DNA of 64,000 nt, from NCBI RefSeq assembly GCF_016820515.1, contig NZ_JADHDV010000011.1:1-64000 (forward strand), given 5' to 3'. Under the pieces are notes generated by a model. That model was not told where the DNA came from. It did not search any database and worked only from the letters and a program-made list of their open reading frames with translations. The stretch is from Pseudoxanthomonas beigongshangi. Its GTDB lineage: Bacteria; Pseudomonadota; Gammaproteobacteria; Xanthomonadales; Xanthomonadaceae. Position 1 is the first letter of the stretch, and each line of letters starts with the position of its first letter. Both the position numbers and the translations under genes were made by a program. Shown here piece by piece: positions 16,647 through 25,933 of this stretch.

Positions 16647-17555
16647 TCACTCGCCCGGCTTGGCCGCCGAACTGGCCGCCTCGGAGGCGGCCTTGCGCGA
16701 CAGCACCGCCTCGCGATGGGCGATGTAGGCGTTGGCGCCGAAAATGATCGCCGCGCCCAGCAGGGTCCAGCGATCCAGGCTTTCGTCGAACAGCCACCAG
16801 CCGAACACCGCCACGACCGGCAACTGCATGAAGCTGATCGGCGTGAGCGCGGAAACCTCGCCCAGCTTCAGCGCACGGGTCCACAGCATGTGCCCGCCGG
16901 TGCCCATCACGCCGGCGGCGATCACCCACAGCCAGGTGATGCCCTGCGGCCATTCCCACACGCTCAGCGCGGGTACCAGCGACATCGGAACCCACAGCAG
17001 GGTGGTGTAGAGGACGATGCGATCGGCCGGCTCGGTCTGCGACAACTGCTTGATCTGGATCGCCACCAGCGCGCTCATCACCGCTGCCAGCACCGCAATC
17101 ATGGCGTCCATGCTGAACTCGGCGGTGCCGGGACGCACGATGATCAGCACGCCCAGGAAACCCAGCACCACCGCGGTCCAGCGGCGGGCGCGGACCTTTT
17201 CGTTGAGCATGGCCGCCGCGGCCAGGGTGACGAACAGCGGGGTGGAGTAGGACAGCGACACCGCCTGCGCCAACGGCAGGTGGCCGATGGCCCAGAAGCC
17301 GGCCAGCATCGAGCAGATGCCGATCACGCAGCGGAACAGGTAGCGCGGGAAATGCTGGGTCTTCAGCAGCCCCGGCCCGTGCTTGACCAGCAGCGGCAGC
17401 GCCGCCAGCAGGCCGAAGAAATTGCGGAAGAACGCAATCTCGAAGGTGTGCAGGCTGGCCGAGGCCAGCCGGATCGCGACCACCATCATCGCGAAGAACA
17501 TCGTGCTGGCCAGCATCAGCGCTGCGGCGCGGAAGTGGACGGGAATGGCGGGCAT
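16647..17555 (-). CDS. EamA/DMT-family transporter
   Basis: 302-aa inner-membrane protein with about ten hydrophobic helices arranged as two EamA repeats (first repeat MMVVAIRLASASLHTFEIAFFR to LGFLGVLIIV; second from DAMIAVLAAVMSALVAIQIK to GAAIIFGANAYIA). The family exports or imports metabolites such as amino acids and nucleosides; the substrate cannot be read here. The frame stays open to 17906, but the residues before the ATG at 17555 are Arg/Pro-rich and unlike the family. It is convergent with the kinase gene (39-bp gap). Confidence 0.88.
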   Translation of the reverse strand: MPAIPVHFRAAALMLASTMFFAMMVVAIRLASASLHTFEIAFFRNFFGLLAALPLLVKHGPGLLKTQHFPRYLFRCVIGICSMLAGFWAIGHLPLAQAVSLSYSTPLFVTLAAAAMLNEKVRARRWTAVVLGFLGVLIIVRPGTAEFSMDAMIAVLAAVMSALVAIQIKQLSQTEPADRIVLYTTLLWVPMSLVPALSVWEWPQGITWLWVIAAGVMGTGGHMLWTRALKLGEVSALTPISFMQLPVVAVFGWWLFDESLDRWTLLGAAIIFGANAYIAHREAVLSRKAASEAASSAAKPGE

Positions 17556-17672
17556 CAGGCTTCCACGAAGGCGGGGCACGCCGGGCCGAATGCCGGCATG
17601 CGCGGGAGAAAACGACGAAGGAAACACAGCCATCGCGCGGCGACGCGGTTTGGACGCCACGCGCGGATCCCG

Positions 17673-17713
17673 TCCCGCCCTCCGCTCCGCGCGCTCCGGG
17701 GGAGCGGGCGGGA
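17673..17713 (-). terminator. GC-rich hairpin downstream of murB
   Basis: Inverted repeat TCCCGCCCTCCGCTCC (17673-17688) with GGAGCGGGCGGGA (17701-17713), one bulge. It lies in the 190-bp gap between murB and the EamA gene (both leftward). It has no T-tract, so factor-independent termination would be weak. Confidence 0.4.
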
Positions 17714-17745
17714 ACGACGCGGGGCGGGAGCGGTGACGCGCATGG

Positions 17746-18786
17746 CTACCAGCGCGCTCCGATGATGCGGGGCTCGGGTTCGATGGCGACGCCGAACCGC
17801 GTGGCGACCGAGTCGGCGATGCGGCGGGCGAGGGCGAGCAACTGGGCGCCGGTGGCGCCGCCATGGTTGACCAGGACCAGCGCGTGCGAGGCGGCCACGC
17901 CGGCATCGCCGTCGCGGTGGCCCTTCCAGCCGCAGGCGTCGATCATCCAGGCGGCGGAAATCTTGCGGGTGTCCGGCGCGTCGCCGCGGAACACCGGCAG
18001 GCCAGGATGCGCGGCCTGCAGGGTTTCGGCCAATGCCGCCGGCACGATCGGATTCTTGAAGAAGCTGCCGGCGTTGCCGATCACCACCGGGTCCGGCAGC
18101 TTGCGGCTGCGGATCGCGATCACCGCTTCGGCGACGTCGCGCGCATCCGGCCGGGCGATGCCCATCGTCGCCAGTTCCTCGCCGAGGCCGGCGTAGTCCA
18201 GCCGCAGCGCGGGCGCGCGCAGCAGGTCCAGCTCCACCGCGGTGACAATGTAGCGGTCCGGCTGGTGCTTGAACACGCTGTCGCGATAACCGAACGCGCA
18301 GGCGCTGCGGTCCAGCCGGCGCAGGACGCCTTCGTGGCGATCCCAGGCTTCCACCGCGTGGATGAATTCGCCGACTTCCACGCCATAGGCGCCGATGTTC
18401 TGGATCGGCGCGGCGCCGGCGGTGCCGGGAATCAGCGCGAGGTTTTCCAGCCCGCACAGCCCCTGTTGCAGCGACCACATCACCAGCGCGTGCCAGGGCA
18501 CGCCCGCTTCGGTGCGCACGCGCGCGTGGGTGGCGTCCTGGGACAGCACGCGGGTCGCGGCGGCGGTCAGCGCCAGCACCGGTCCCTCGGCGTCGCCGGC
18601 GAACAACAGGTTGCTGCCGCCGCCCAGCACCAGCAGGGATGTCTCGGAGATTTCCGGCCGCGCCAGCAGTTCCGGCAGCGCGGCGGTGTCGTCCAGTTCG
18701 ATCAGCCAGGGCGCGCGCGCTTCCACCCCGAAGGTGTTGCGATTGCGCAGCGAGGCGTCGCGGATCAGGCGCCAGGGAAGACTCAT
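17746..18786 (-). CDS. murB: UDP-N-acetylenolpyruvoylglucosamine reductase
   Basis: 346-aa cytoplasmic flavoenzyme that reduces UDP-GlcNAc-enolpyruvate to UDP-MurNAc with NADPH in peptidoglycan synthesis. Recognised by the FAD-binding motif [29 protein letters not shown], the catalytic serine region [13 protein letters not shown] and the C-terminal CGWKG/NHGGATG block; this is the E. coli-like type I form. The ATG at 18786 overlaps the TGA of pyrD (ATGA), so the two genes form a coupled pair. The frame continues upstream within pyrD, but that part is a shadow. Confidence 0.96.
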   Translation of the reverse strand: MSLPWRLIRDASLRNRNTFGVEARAPWLIELDDTAALPELLARPEISETSLLVLGGGSNLLFAGDAEGPVLALTAAATRVLSQDATHARVRTEAGVPWHALVMWSLQQGLCGLENLALIPGTAGAAPIQNIGAYGVEVGEFIHAVEAWDRHEGVLRRLDRSACAFGYRDSVFKHQPDRYIVTAVELDLLRAPALRLDYAGLGEELATMGIARPDARDVAEAVIAIRSRKLPDPVVIGNAGSFFKNPIVPAALAETLQAAHPGLPVFRGDAPDTRKISAAWMIDACGWKGHRDGDAGVAASHALVLVNHGGATGAQLLALARRIADSVATRFGVAIEPEPRIIGARW

Positions 18787-19838
18787 TCCGGCGCCACCGC
18801 GCCACGGCTGGGTGCCTCGCGGCGGCGGCGGATGGCATCGACGCACTCGCCGATGAGTTCCGGCCCGCGATAGACCATGCCGGAATAGACCTGCACCAGC
18901 GAAGCGCCTGCGGCCATCTTGGCCACCGCATCGGCGCCCGAGAGGATGCCGCCCACGCCAATCAGCGGAATCCGGTCTGGCAGGCGGGTGCGCAGCCGGC
19001 GCAGCACCAGCGTCGACTGTCCCATCAGCGGCGCGCCGGACAGGCCGCCTGTCTCGTGGGCCAGCGGATCGTCCTGCACGCTGATGCGCGAGACGGTGGT
19101 GTTGGTGGCGATGACGCCGTCCACGCCCAGATCGCCGAGCACGCGCGCCACCGCGTCGATGTCGTCGTCGGACAGGTCCGGCGCGACCTTCACCAGCATC
19201 GGCACCCGCCGGCCGTGTTGTGCGGCCAGATCCTCCTGCGCCTCGCGCAGGCTGCCGATCAACTGGCGCAGTGCCTGTTCCTCCTGCAGCTCGCGCAGGC
19301 CGGCGGTGTTGGGCGATGAGATGTTGACGGTGATGTAGTCGGCCAGCGGATAGACCCGTTCCAGGCAATACAGGTAGTCCGAGGCGGCGCGTTCGTTGGA
19401 GGTGTCCTTGTTCTTGCCGATATTGATGCCGAGCACGCCGCTGCGGCGGCGGATCCGCTCGATATTGCGCACCAGCGCGTCGACGCCTTCGTTGTTGAAA
19501 CCCAGCCGGTTGATCACCGCCTGGTGCGCGGGCAGCCGGAACATGCGCGGTTTCGGGTTGCCCGTCTGCGGGCGCGGCGTGACCGTGCCCACCTCGACGA
19601 AGCCAAAGCCCAGCCCGAACAGCGCCTCGACGTGGGCGCCGTTCTTGTCCAGGCCGGCGGCCAGGCCGACCGGGTTGGGGAAGGTCAGCCCCAGCAGCTT
19701 GGTCGGCAACGGCTGCGGCGGCCGCGCCAGCAGCGGGATCGTGCCGGTCCGGTAAGCCGTCTCGATGGCCTTCAGTCCGAGGCCGTGGGCACGTTCGGCG
19801 TCAAAGCCGAACAGGAAGGGGCGAGCGAGTTTGTACAT
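18783..19838 (-). CDS. pyrD: Dihydroorotate dehydrogenase (quinone), class 2
   Basis: 351-aa membrane-associated flavoprotein that oxidises dihydroorotate to orotate with ubiquinone, the fourth step of pyrimidine synthesis. It has the class-2 N-terminal helix ([20 protein letters not shown]), FMN/orotate residues in [17 protein letters not shown] and VKVAPDLSD, and the phosphate-binding GGILSGADA. Another pyrimidine enzyme, dihydroorotase, is encoded far away at the right end of the window. It overlaps murB by ATGA. Confidence 0.97.
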   Translation of the reverse strand: MYKLARPFLFGFDAERAHGLGLKAIETAYRTGTIPLLARPPQPLPTKLLGLTFPNPVGLAAGLDKNGAHVEALFGLGFGFVEVGTVTPRPQTGNPKPRMFRLPAHQAVINRLGFNNEGVDALVRNIERIRRRSGVLGINIGKNKDTSNERAASDYLYCLERVYPLADYITVNISSPNTAGLRELQEEQALRQLIGSLREAQEDLAAQHGRRVPMLVKVAPDLSDDDIDAVARVLGDLGVDGVIATNTTVSRISVQDDPLAHETGGLSGAPLMGQSTLVLRRLRTRLPDRIPLIGVGGILSGADAVAKMAAGASLVQVYSGMVYRGPELIGECVDAIRRRREAPSRGAVAPE

Positions 19839-19841
19839 GGA

Positions 19842-20612
19842 TCAGTGCAGGGTGCCCACGAACACACGGGTCAGGTAGTCGAAGTGGATCATGCCCTGTT
19901 CGGCGTGCGTATCGAATACCCGGCGCAATTCCGCCCGCATCGGCTCGTGCCGGGGATCCCCGGGCGGGGGTGTGGAGGAGGAGGAGCGCAGGCGGCCGTA
20001 CAGGGCGTCGAAATCCAGCGGCTGGGCGTGCGGGAAGCGCGCCATCGCGCGGAAACCCGGCCCGAACCAGGCCTGCATGGCGTCGTCGTCGGGGTGGCGT
20101 TCGGCAACCCGCGCATAGTCCTCGCCGTGGGCGTGCAGCAGGGCCTCGTAGTCGCGCAGGAACGGCGAGGCGTCGGGGAGGCGGCTGTTCCAGAACACGC
20201 AGGCCAGGCCGTCCGGGCGCAGGATGCGCGCCCATTCGCGGCGGGTCGCATCCGGTTCGAACCAATGGAAGGCCTGGGCGCTGGATACCAGATCGATGCT
20301 GGCCGGCTCCAGTCCGGTGGCCTCGGCGCTGCCGTCGGTCGTGCCCAGGCCGGGCTCGCCGGCCAGATCCGCCACCAGCGCCTCGCGCATGGCGGCATTG
20401 GGTTCCACCGCGATCACCGGGTGGCGGCGCCGTAGCCAGGCGCGGGTGGCGATACCGGTGCCCGCGCCGATGTCTGCAACCCGCGCGCCGGGTGGCACGC
20501 CCTGTTCGCGGTGCAGCCAGTCGAACAGGGCGTCCGGGTAGCCGGGCCGGTAGCGGACATAGTCCGCGACCCGGTTGCTGAAGCGTAGTGCGCTGTCGCC
20601 GGCGCCGGTCAC
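19842..20612 (-). CDS. Class I SAM-dependent methyltransferase
   Basis: 256-aa cytosolic protein with the Rossmann methyltransferase motifs: motif I VADIGAGTGIATRAWL, motif II acidic VIAVEPNAAM, and the FHWFEP segment typical of the Methyltransf_11 group that resembles trans-aconitate and tellurite-type methyltransferases. The substrate is not evident. The GTG start at 20612 is assigned because no ATG lies upstream in frame. It ends 3 bp before the pyrD start, so it is probably in the same transcription unit (methyltransferase-pyrD-murB). Confidence 0.82.
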   Translation of the reverse strand: MTGAGDSALRFSNRVADYVRYRPGYPDALFDWLHREQGVPPGARVADIGAGTGIATRAWLRRRHPVIAVEPNAAMREALVADLAGEPGLGTTDGSAEATGLEPASIDLVSSAQAFHWFEPDATRREWARILRPDGLACVFWNSRLPDASPFLRDYEALLHAHGEDYARVAERHPDDDAMQAWFGPGFRAMARFPHAQPLDFDALYGRLRSSSSTPPPGDPRHEPMRAELRRVFDTHAEQGMIHFDYLTRVFVGTLH

Positions 20613-20622
20613 CGGGCCCGGC

Positions 20623-20907
20623 TCACTGGCTCAGCGTGCCCAGCCACACCAGGCCGCCAAAGAACAGCACGAACACCAGGATGCCGATGATCCACAGGAC
20701 GACCGACAGCCAGCCCAGGATCAGCCCGGCCACCGCGAACCCGTCGCCGTCCAGGCGCTGCGGCTCGCGACGGATTTCGGCCCGCGCCATGTGGCCGGTG
20801 ATGATCGCGCCGATGCTGCCCAGGAAGGGCAGCAGGCTCCAGCCGAGGATGCCGGCGATCAGGCTGATGATGGCCAGGGTGCTGGTCTGGCGGGCGGGTG
20901 CGTTCAT
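20623..20907 (-). CDS. Small two-helix membrane protein, DUF4190-type
   Basis: 94 aa with the DUF4190 pattern: first helix STLAIISLIAGILGWSLLPF, a GSIGAIITGHMARAEIRR hairpin, and a second helix around AGLILGWLSVVLWIIGIL. Proteins of this family often carry the GHxAxxxI motif seen here (GHMARAEI). No function is known. It sits 10 bp upstream of the methyltransferase start on the same strand and may be co-transcribed. Confidence 0.8.
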   Translation of the reverse strand: MNAPARQTSTLAIISLIAGILGWSLLPFLGSIGAIITGHMARAEIRREPQRLDGDGFAVAGLILGWLSVVLWIIGILVFVLFFGGLVWLGTLSQ

Positions 20908-20932
20908 CGGCGTCCTTTTCCTTTCTCGGGGC

Positions 20933-22465
20933 TCAGAGGTCGAACTTTATACCCTGCGCCAGCGGCAGCGAGTCGGAATAGTTGATGGTGTTGGTCTGGC
21001 GGCGCATGTAGACCTTCCACGCATCCGAACCGGATTCGCGGCCGCCGCCGGTTTCCTTCTCGCCGCCGAACGCGCCGCCGATCTCGGCGCCGCTGGTGCC
21101 GATGTTGACGTTGGCGATGCCGCAGTCCGAGCCGGCCGCCGACAGGAACTGCTCGGCCGCCTTCAGGTTCTGGGTGAAGATCGACGAGGACAGGCCCTGC
21201 GGCACGCCGTTCTGCATGTCGATGGCCTCGTCCAGGGTCTTGTACTTCATCACGTACAGGATCGGCGCGAAGGTCTCGTGCTGGACCACTTCGTCGGAGT
21301 TCTTCAGGCCGGTGACGATGGTCGGCAGGACGAAGTTGCCGGGGCGATCGATCGCGGTGCCGCCGGTCTCGACCTTGCCGCCGCTGGCCTTGGCCTTCTC
21401 GACCGAAGCGAGGAACTGCTGCACCGCGCCCTGGCTGTTGAGCGGTCCCATCAGGTTGGCCGGGTCGGTGGGATCGCCGATCTTGCCCTCGACTTGCTTG
21501 TAGGCCTTGATGAGGGTGGACAGCACGTTGTCGTAGATGGATTCGTGCACGATCAGGCGGCGGGTGGTGGTGCAGCGCTGGCCGGCGGTGCCGACCGCGC
21601 CGAACACGATGCCCGGGATCGCCAGCTTCAGGTCGGCGGTTTCGTCCAGGATGATCGCGTTGTTGCCGCCCAGTTCCAGCAGGCTGCGGCCCATGCGGCG
21701 GGCCACGCGCTCGCCGACGGTGCGGCCGACCTGGGTCGAACCGGTGAAGCTGATCAGCGGGATGCGCTTGTCGTCGACGAACTGCTGGGCCAGCTCGATG
21801 CCGGCGTCGTTGATCAGGAAGAAGATGTCCGGGAAGCCGCCGGCCTTCAGCGCGTCATTGCAGATCTTCATCGACGCGATCGCGGTCAGCGGGGTCTTGT
21901 TGGACGGCTTCCAGATGCAGACGTCGCCGCAGATCGCGGCCAGGAACGAGTTCCACGACCACACCGCGACCGGGAAGTTGAACGCGCTGATGATGCCGAC
22001 CAGGCCCAGCGGCTGGTACTGCTCGTACATCCGGTGGCCGGGACGCTCGGAGTGCATGGTGTAGCCGTACAGCATGCGGCTCTGGCCGACCGCGAAGTCG
22101 GCGATGTCGATCATTTCCTGCACTTCGCCATCGCCCTCGGGCTTGCTCTTGCCCATTTCCAGCGCGACCAGCGAGCCCAGCGCCTCCTTGTGCTTGCGCA
22201 GCGCCTCGCCGCACAGGCGCACGGCTTCGCCGCGGCGCGGGGCCGGGGTGGTGCGCCAGACCTTGAAGGCTTCCTGCGCCCGCGCGACCACGGTTTCGTA
22301 GTCGGCCTGGCTGCTGGCATGGACCTCGGCAATCACCTCGTTGGTGGTCGGATTGATCGACTGCAACAGGCCGGCGTCGGTGGTCGTCGACCACTCGCCG
22401 CGGCCCAGGTAGGTGCCGGAGTTGGTCTTGCCAAGGCCGAGTGCCTTGAGGATGTCTGCGGGCAT
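20933..22465 (-). CDS. amaB: AmaB-type L-aminoadipate-semialdehyde (ALDH7-like) dehydrogenase
   Basis: 510-aa NAD(P)-dependent aldehyde dehydrogenase. The catalytic Cys298 ([12 protein letters not shown]) and general base Glu264 (LLELGGNN) are present, with FTGSTQVGR and the cofactor segment [11 protein letters not shown]. The sequence resembles the ALDH7/antiquitin group, which oxidises alpha-aminoadipic semialdehyde in lysine catabolism; that substrate is inferred. The ATG at 22465 is chosen; longer open frame upstream is not ALDH-like. No other lysine-degradation gene is nearby, so the role in this organism is less certain than the enzyme class. Confidence 0.85.
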   Translation of the reverse strand: MPADILKALGLGKTNSGTYLGRGEWSTTTDAGLLQSINPTTNEVIAEVHASSQADYETVVARAQEAFKVWRTTPAPRRGEAVRLCGEALRKHKEALGSLVALEMGKSKPEGDGEVQEMIDIADFAVGQSRMLYGYTMHSERPGHRMYEQYQPLGLVGIISAFNFPVAVWSWNSFLAAICGDVCIWKPSNKTPLTAIASMKICNDALKAGGFPDIFFLINDAGIELAQQFVDDKRIPLISFTGSTQVGRTVGERVARRMGRSLLELGGNNAIILDETADLKLAIPGIVFGAVGTAGQRCTTTRRLIVHESIYDNVLSTLIKAYKQVEGKIGDPTDPANLMGPLNSQGAVQQFLASVEKAKASGGKVETGGTAIDRPGNFVLPTIVTGLKNSDEVVQHETFAPILYVMKYKTLDEAIDMQNGVPQGLSSSIFTQNLKAAEQFLSAAGSDCGIANVNIGTSGAEIGGAFGGEKETGGGRESGSDAWKVYMRRQTNTINYSDSLPLAQGIKFDL

Positions 22466-22877
22466 GGAGCGCTCCAGAAAAGATTCGAAAAAGGCGCGGC
22501 GCGACCTGCGCCGGCGGGCCGCCGATTTTAGCAGAGCGATCCCGTCGGCCCGCCTGGATCCGGGCCTTCCGTGGATGTGCTGAGCGGCTTGTTCGATTCG
22601 CCGAGTCCGCGGGCTTCCGGCAACCCGGATTTCGGCGATTCGCCGAGCGTGACGGCGCATCGATGGTGTCGCGATGCGGACCGGTGGCGCATGGCGGAGC
22701 GGCTACCTCGCCCCGGACCCGGGCATGACCCGCCAGGATCGATGTCCTCGCGGCGGTGGCATCGAGTGGGGTGGCGGAAGGGGTTTCCTGCCCGTGGGCG
22801 CCGTGACCGCGCGAACTGCCGGCATCGCTGCGCTCGCCCCGGCAGGGCCGGAAGGGCGCCGCTAAGTGCTTGAAAGA
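22466..22877. other. Intergenic gap with no supported gene
   Basis: 412 bp between the aldehyde dehydrogenase start and tRNA-Arg. Open frames here (for example 22571-22873) are short, overlap each other on both strands and show no recognisable domain or ribosome site. The left part should contain the amaB promoter; I see no convincing one. Confidence 0.5.
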
Positions 22878-22954
22878 TGGCGGCCCCGGCGCGATTCGAA
22901 CGCACGACCTTCCCCTTAGGAGGGGGACGCTCTATCCAGCTGAGCTACGGGGCC
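22878..22954 (-). tRNA. tRNA-Arg (anticodon CCU)
   Basis: 77-nt cloverleaf on the minus strand with the 3' CCA encoded. The acceptor stem pairs GGCCCCG with CGGGGCC, the D-arm has AGCTCAGCTGGATAGAGC, the T-arm has GTTCGAATC, and the anticodon loop CTCCTAA gives CCU, which reads the rare AGG codon. Confidence 0.95.
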
Positions 22955-23454
22955 ATGGCCGGCATTCTCGCATGAAGGGGCGGATGGGGCGACCGGCATG
23001 GCGTGGCCGCGCCGTTCCGGCGGGCATTTCAGAAATGACGCCCAGCTTCGTCTCAATGCCGAGCGACTCCCCGACGGGAAGAGATGGGACGCACGCCGGG
23101 CACGGCCATCCGTGTCGTGGATGTCCGGATGTCATTTCTTCCTCATCCGGTTTCGCGACGTTTCCTCGCGCGAATGCGAAGTGCGGGAGCGGCTTTTCCG
23201 CCTCGCAGCGAACGAAAATTCGCTGCGAGGCGAAGTCGTGCCTGGACAAAAATTGACCATATCGAATTGTGCCGAATTCCGTGCGCAATCCCGTCATCGC
23301 CGACTAGATGTCGAATGCATGACAAAAAGAATATTGAAGACGGGGCAGCGCTGACAGCGCAGGAAACGCACCCGCCATGCGACGGAGCCCGGGATTCGTG
23401 AGCGGCTCCGGACGCGTTCCGTTTCTACATTCGATATTCCAGGAGAGAGTCGCC
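22955..23454. other. 500-bp intergenic region upstream of a TonB receptor
   Basis: No supported gene. It is visibly less GC-rich than its neighbours near 23250-23340. It contains a 14-bp perfect hairpin (23199-23232) and should hold the promoter of the TonB receptor gene. A TTGACC at 23253 could be a -35 element but no good -10 follows at the usual distance. Confidence 0.5.
23199..23232. repeat. Perfect 14-bp stem, 6-nt loop hairpin
   Basis: CGCCTCGCAGCGAA (23199-23212), loop CGAAAA, TTCGCTGCGAGGCG (23219-23232). No T-run follows on either strand, so it is unlikely to be a simple terminator. It lies about 220 bp upstream of the TonB receptor start. Confidence 0.8.
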
Positions 23455-25581
23455 GTGGTATCCCTTTGCCATCCGCCATCAGGAACGCTTCGCCATGGAC
23501 CGGCGCTTACCCGCATCGCCGTCGCATTGGCGATCGCCATCGCGCCGCCATCGGCGCTGGCCCAGGCGGCCGACAACCCGCCCACGCCTGTTGACGCGCA
23601 AGCGGGTGTTGCCCGGGCCGCCGACGAGCAGGCCGTGGATCTCGGCTCCGTGACGGTCACCGCGCGCAAGCGCGACGAACGCAACCTGGACGTGCCGATC
23701 GCGGTGACCGCGATCACCGGCGAACAGATCGATGCGATGGGCATCGACAACGTCGGCGACGCGATTTCGTTCTCACCCGGCGCGGCGGCGTACGATGCCG
23801 GCGGCGCGTTCACCTACATCCAGATCCGCGGCGCGTCCGCGCGCCAGGGCAGCAACGAGAACGGCTACTACCTCGACGAAGTGCCGTTCAACGGCGTGAC
23901 CGTGCCCTGGTATCCGGAAACCCGCTCGTTCGACATCGAGCGCATCGAGATCCTCAAGGGGCCGCAGGGCACCCTGTTCGGCGAGGGATCCATGGGCGGC
24001 ACGGTGCGGGTCATCACCCGCAAGCCCGAGTTCAACAGCTTCCGCGCGGGCGTGGAAACCTCGTACAGCAACACCGAAGGCGGCACCGACGGCTGGGGTG
24101 TCAAGGCAATGGTGAACGTGCCGCTGGTGGACGACACCCTGGCGATGCGCTTCGGCGTCACCGACGAGTCCCTTTCGGGCTGGCTGAGAAACCGCCAGAC
24201 CGGCGAGGAGAACATCAACGAACAGCGCATTAGGACCGGCCGCGCCAAGCTGCGCTTCGCGCCGAACGAGCGCTTCAACCTCGATCTTTCGTACTGGAAG
24301 TTCAAGGCGCATTCGCCGGGCGGATTCGAGGCGGCCTACGACGACATGAGCGTGGATTCCTACTACGACGTGCGCAACGAATGGGATTCCGGCAGCCTGA
24401 CCGCCAGCTATGCCTTCGACGATTCGCAACTGCTGTACGTGTTCTCGGACGGCAGCCTGTGGCGCGGGCTGAGTGGAATGATCAACCCGACAACGGCCTA
24501 TGCGGGCACGGTCGACATCGGCGTGCGCACCCATGAATTGCGCTGGTCATCGACCGGCGAACGTGCGGTGGACTGGACGATGGGCTACTACCTGCGCAAG
24601 GCGATACGCCGGGATTCGTCCGCGATGACCGGCCTGTCGCCGACCCGGTCCTCGCAGACCAATGACTCGTTCTCGCTGTTCGGCGAAGCGACCTGGCACA
24701 TCAACGAAAAATGGGCCGCGACCGCCGGCGTCCGCTACTTCGAGGACAAGGTCGACTCGATGGATGTCAGCGCGACCACGCGCAATACGCTGCAGAAGAC
24801 CTTCACCAACACCAGTCCGCGGCTCAGCCTGTCCTATGCCATCGACGGGAATTCCACGCTCTACGCCAGCGCGGCCAGTGGCTATCGCTCCGGCCAGCTG
24901 CAGCCGATTACCTCGATCGAACTGGCCGAGCAGGCCGGGATCGACCTGCCGGTCGGCACCAAGCCCGACGCGATCTGGAGCTACGAGCTGGGCTACAAGG
25001 CGGTGTTCGACGAGGGACGCCTGTTGCTGGAGACCGCGGTGTTCTACAGCGACTGGAAGGATGTGCCGGTCTACATGTCACTGGCCGACGGCCTGTACAG
25101 CGGCATCCTCAATTCCGCCGGCTCCACCCAGAAAGGCGTGGAACTGGGGATCACCTGGATGCCGAACCGGTCGTGGGCGTTCAATTTCGGCGGCAGCGTG
25201 ATCGACGCGGTCTACAAGGAAGATCTGGAAGGCACCCAGTTCCACAAGGGCACGCCGGTGTTCAACGTGCCCAGGACCACGCTCAACGGCGGGGTGGCCT
25301 ACAACTGGCCGGTCGGCGATTCGCTCAAGGGCATCGCCCGCAGCGACCTGATGTACCACTCGCGGCGCGAAACCTCGGCCACCGCCGGCACCGAAGGGGG
25401 CGATGCGATCACCCGGCTGGCCGCACGGGTCGGGTTGGAATCGCCCAGTGGCTGGTCCGCCTACCTGTTCGGCGAGAACCTCACCGACGAGGACGGTGCC
25501 ACCGACGCCCGCAGCATGACCGGCGCGGCGACCCGCCTGCGGCCGCGGACCTTCGGCGTCGAATTCCGCTACAACTATTGA
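23455..25581 (+). CDS. TonB-dependent outer-membrane receptor, substrate unknown
   Basis: 708 aa from the GTG at 23455, chosen because AGGAGAG lies eight bases upstream; the frame is open back to 23377. A signal peptide (TRIAVALAIAIAPPSALAQA) is followed by a TonB-box-like segment (LGSVTVTARKR), a plug domain (AVTAITGEQIDAMGI, IQIRGASARQ, IERIEILKGPQGTLFGEGSMGGTVRVITRKP pieces) and a beta-barrel ending in FGVEFRYNY with a terminal aromatic residue. Such receptors import siderophores, carbohydrates or other large nutrients. No transporter, regulator or enzyme gene is adjacent, so the substrate is open. Confidence 0.9.
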   Translation: MVSLCHPPSGTLRHGPALTRIAVALAIAIAPPSALAQAADNPPTPVDAQAGVARAADEQAVDLGSVTVTARKRDERNLDVPIAVTAITGEQIDAMGIDNVGDAISFSPGAAAYDAGGAFTYIQIRGASARQGSNENGYYLDEVPFNGVTVPWYPETRSFDIERIEILKGPQGTLFGEGSMGGTVRVITRKPEFNSFRAGVETSYSNTEGGTDGWGVKAMVNVPLVDDTLAMRFGVTDESLSGWLRNRQTGEENINEQRIRTGRAKLRFAPNERFNLDLSYWKFKAHSPGGFEAAYDDMSVDSYYDVRNEWDSGSLTASYAFDDSQLLYVFSDGSLWRGLSGMINPTTAYAGTVDIGVRTHELRWSSTGERAVDWTMGYYLRKAIRRDSSAMTGLSPTRSSQTNDSFSLFGEATWHINEKWAATAGVRYFEDKVDSMDVSATTRNTLQKTFTNTSPRLSLSYAIDGNSTLYASAASGYRSGQLQPITSIELAEQAGIDLPVGTKPDAIWSYELGYKAVFDEGRLLLETAVFYSDWKDVPVYMSLADGLYSGILNSAGSTQKGVELGITWMPNRSWAFNFGGSVIDAVYKEDLEGTQFHKGTPVFNVPRTTLNGGVAYNWPVGDSLKGIARSDLMYHSRRETSATAGTEGGDAITRLAARVGLESPSGWSAYLFGENLTDEDGATDARSMTGAATRLRPRTFGVEFRYNY

Positions 25582-25592
25582 GGGAAACTGCC

Positions 25593-25613
25593 CCTCCCGG
25601 CCAGGCCGGGAGG
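25593..25613 (+). terminator. GC-rich hairpin after the TonB receptor gene
   Basis: CCTCCCGGCC and GGCCGGGAGG form a near-perfect stem 11 bp after the stop codon. The T-tract is missing, so it may be a weak or Rho-assisted terminator. Confidence 0.5.
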
Positions 25614-25691
25614 AGGATGGGCAGGGCTGTCGACGTCATTGATGCAACGCAGCACTTGACAGCCCGCCCGCTCTTCGTGTCCCCTACGGAC

Positions 25692-25844
25692 ATGCGCCCG
25701 AACGCCCCGTCCACCGTCGATTCCGCACGCCCGGCCCCGTCGCCGGTGGGGCGTTTCGCGTGCACGGGGGCCGCCTCGGCCGCCACCACTACCACCACCA
25801 TTACCACCCCGATTAGCAGGGTGCGGCTGGTTGTGTTCGCGTAA
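25692..25844 (+). CDS. thrL: Threonine operon leader peptide (thrL-like)
   Basis: Short frame of up to 50 codons (ATG at 25692; GTG at 25746 is an alternative start giving 32 codons) whose middle reads ATTTTTITTPIS: seven Thr and one Ile codon within eight positions. A run of Thr and Ile codons just upstream of thrA is the hallmark of attenuation-controlled thr leaders, where ribosome stalling for charged tRNA-Thr or tRNA-Ile switches the RNA fold. A consensus TTGACA lies at 25656-25661, but I find no good -10. The start codon and ribosome site are uncertain; the Thr run and the RNA structure downstream are clear. Confidence 0.7.
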   Translation: MRPNAPSTVDSARPAPSPVGRFACTGAASAATTTTTITTPISRVRLVVFA

Positions 25845-25889
25845 TTCGCAAACCACGGCCCCGCACCCGAATCAGGATGCGGGGGAGCC
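25819..25889 (+). promoter_or_regulatory. Attenuator-like alternative RNA hairpins upstream of thrA
   Basis: GGGTGCGG at 25819-25826, inside the leader coding region, is complementary to CCGCACCC at 25861-25868. The same CCGCACCC region also forms the left arm of a second hairpin, CCCCGCA (25859-25865) with TGCGGGG (25878-25884). The two pairings exclude each other, as expected for an antiterminator/terminator switch. No U-run follows the second hairpin, so it may act through Rho or by hiding signals rather than as a classic terminator. Confidence 0.6.
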
Positions 25890-25933
25890 CAAAGCCTGAT
25901 CCGTGTACCGGGCCTCCTATCGAGGTTCCGTCC

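Noticed and set aside
20588-22531. Long plus-strand frame opposite the aldehyde dehydrogenase
   Set aside because: Shadow of a gene with intact catalytic Cys and Glu motifs.
22571-22905. Overlapping 100-125 codon frames between the aldehyde dehydrogenase and tRNA-Arg
   Set aside because: No ribosome site or recognisable domain, and one of them runs into the tRNA gene.
23250-23345. Fur box upstream of the TonB receptor
   Set aside because: The AATGCATGACAAAAAGAATA stretch is too far from the Fur consensus to call.
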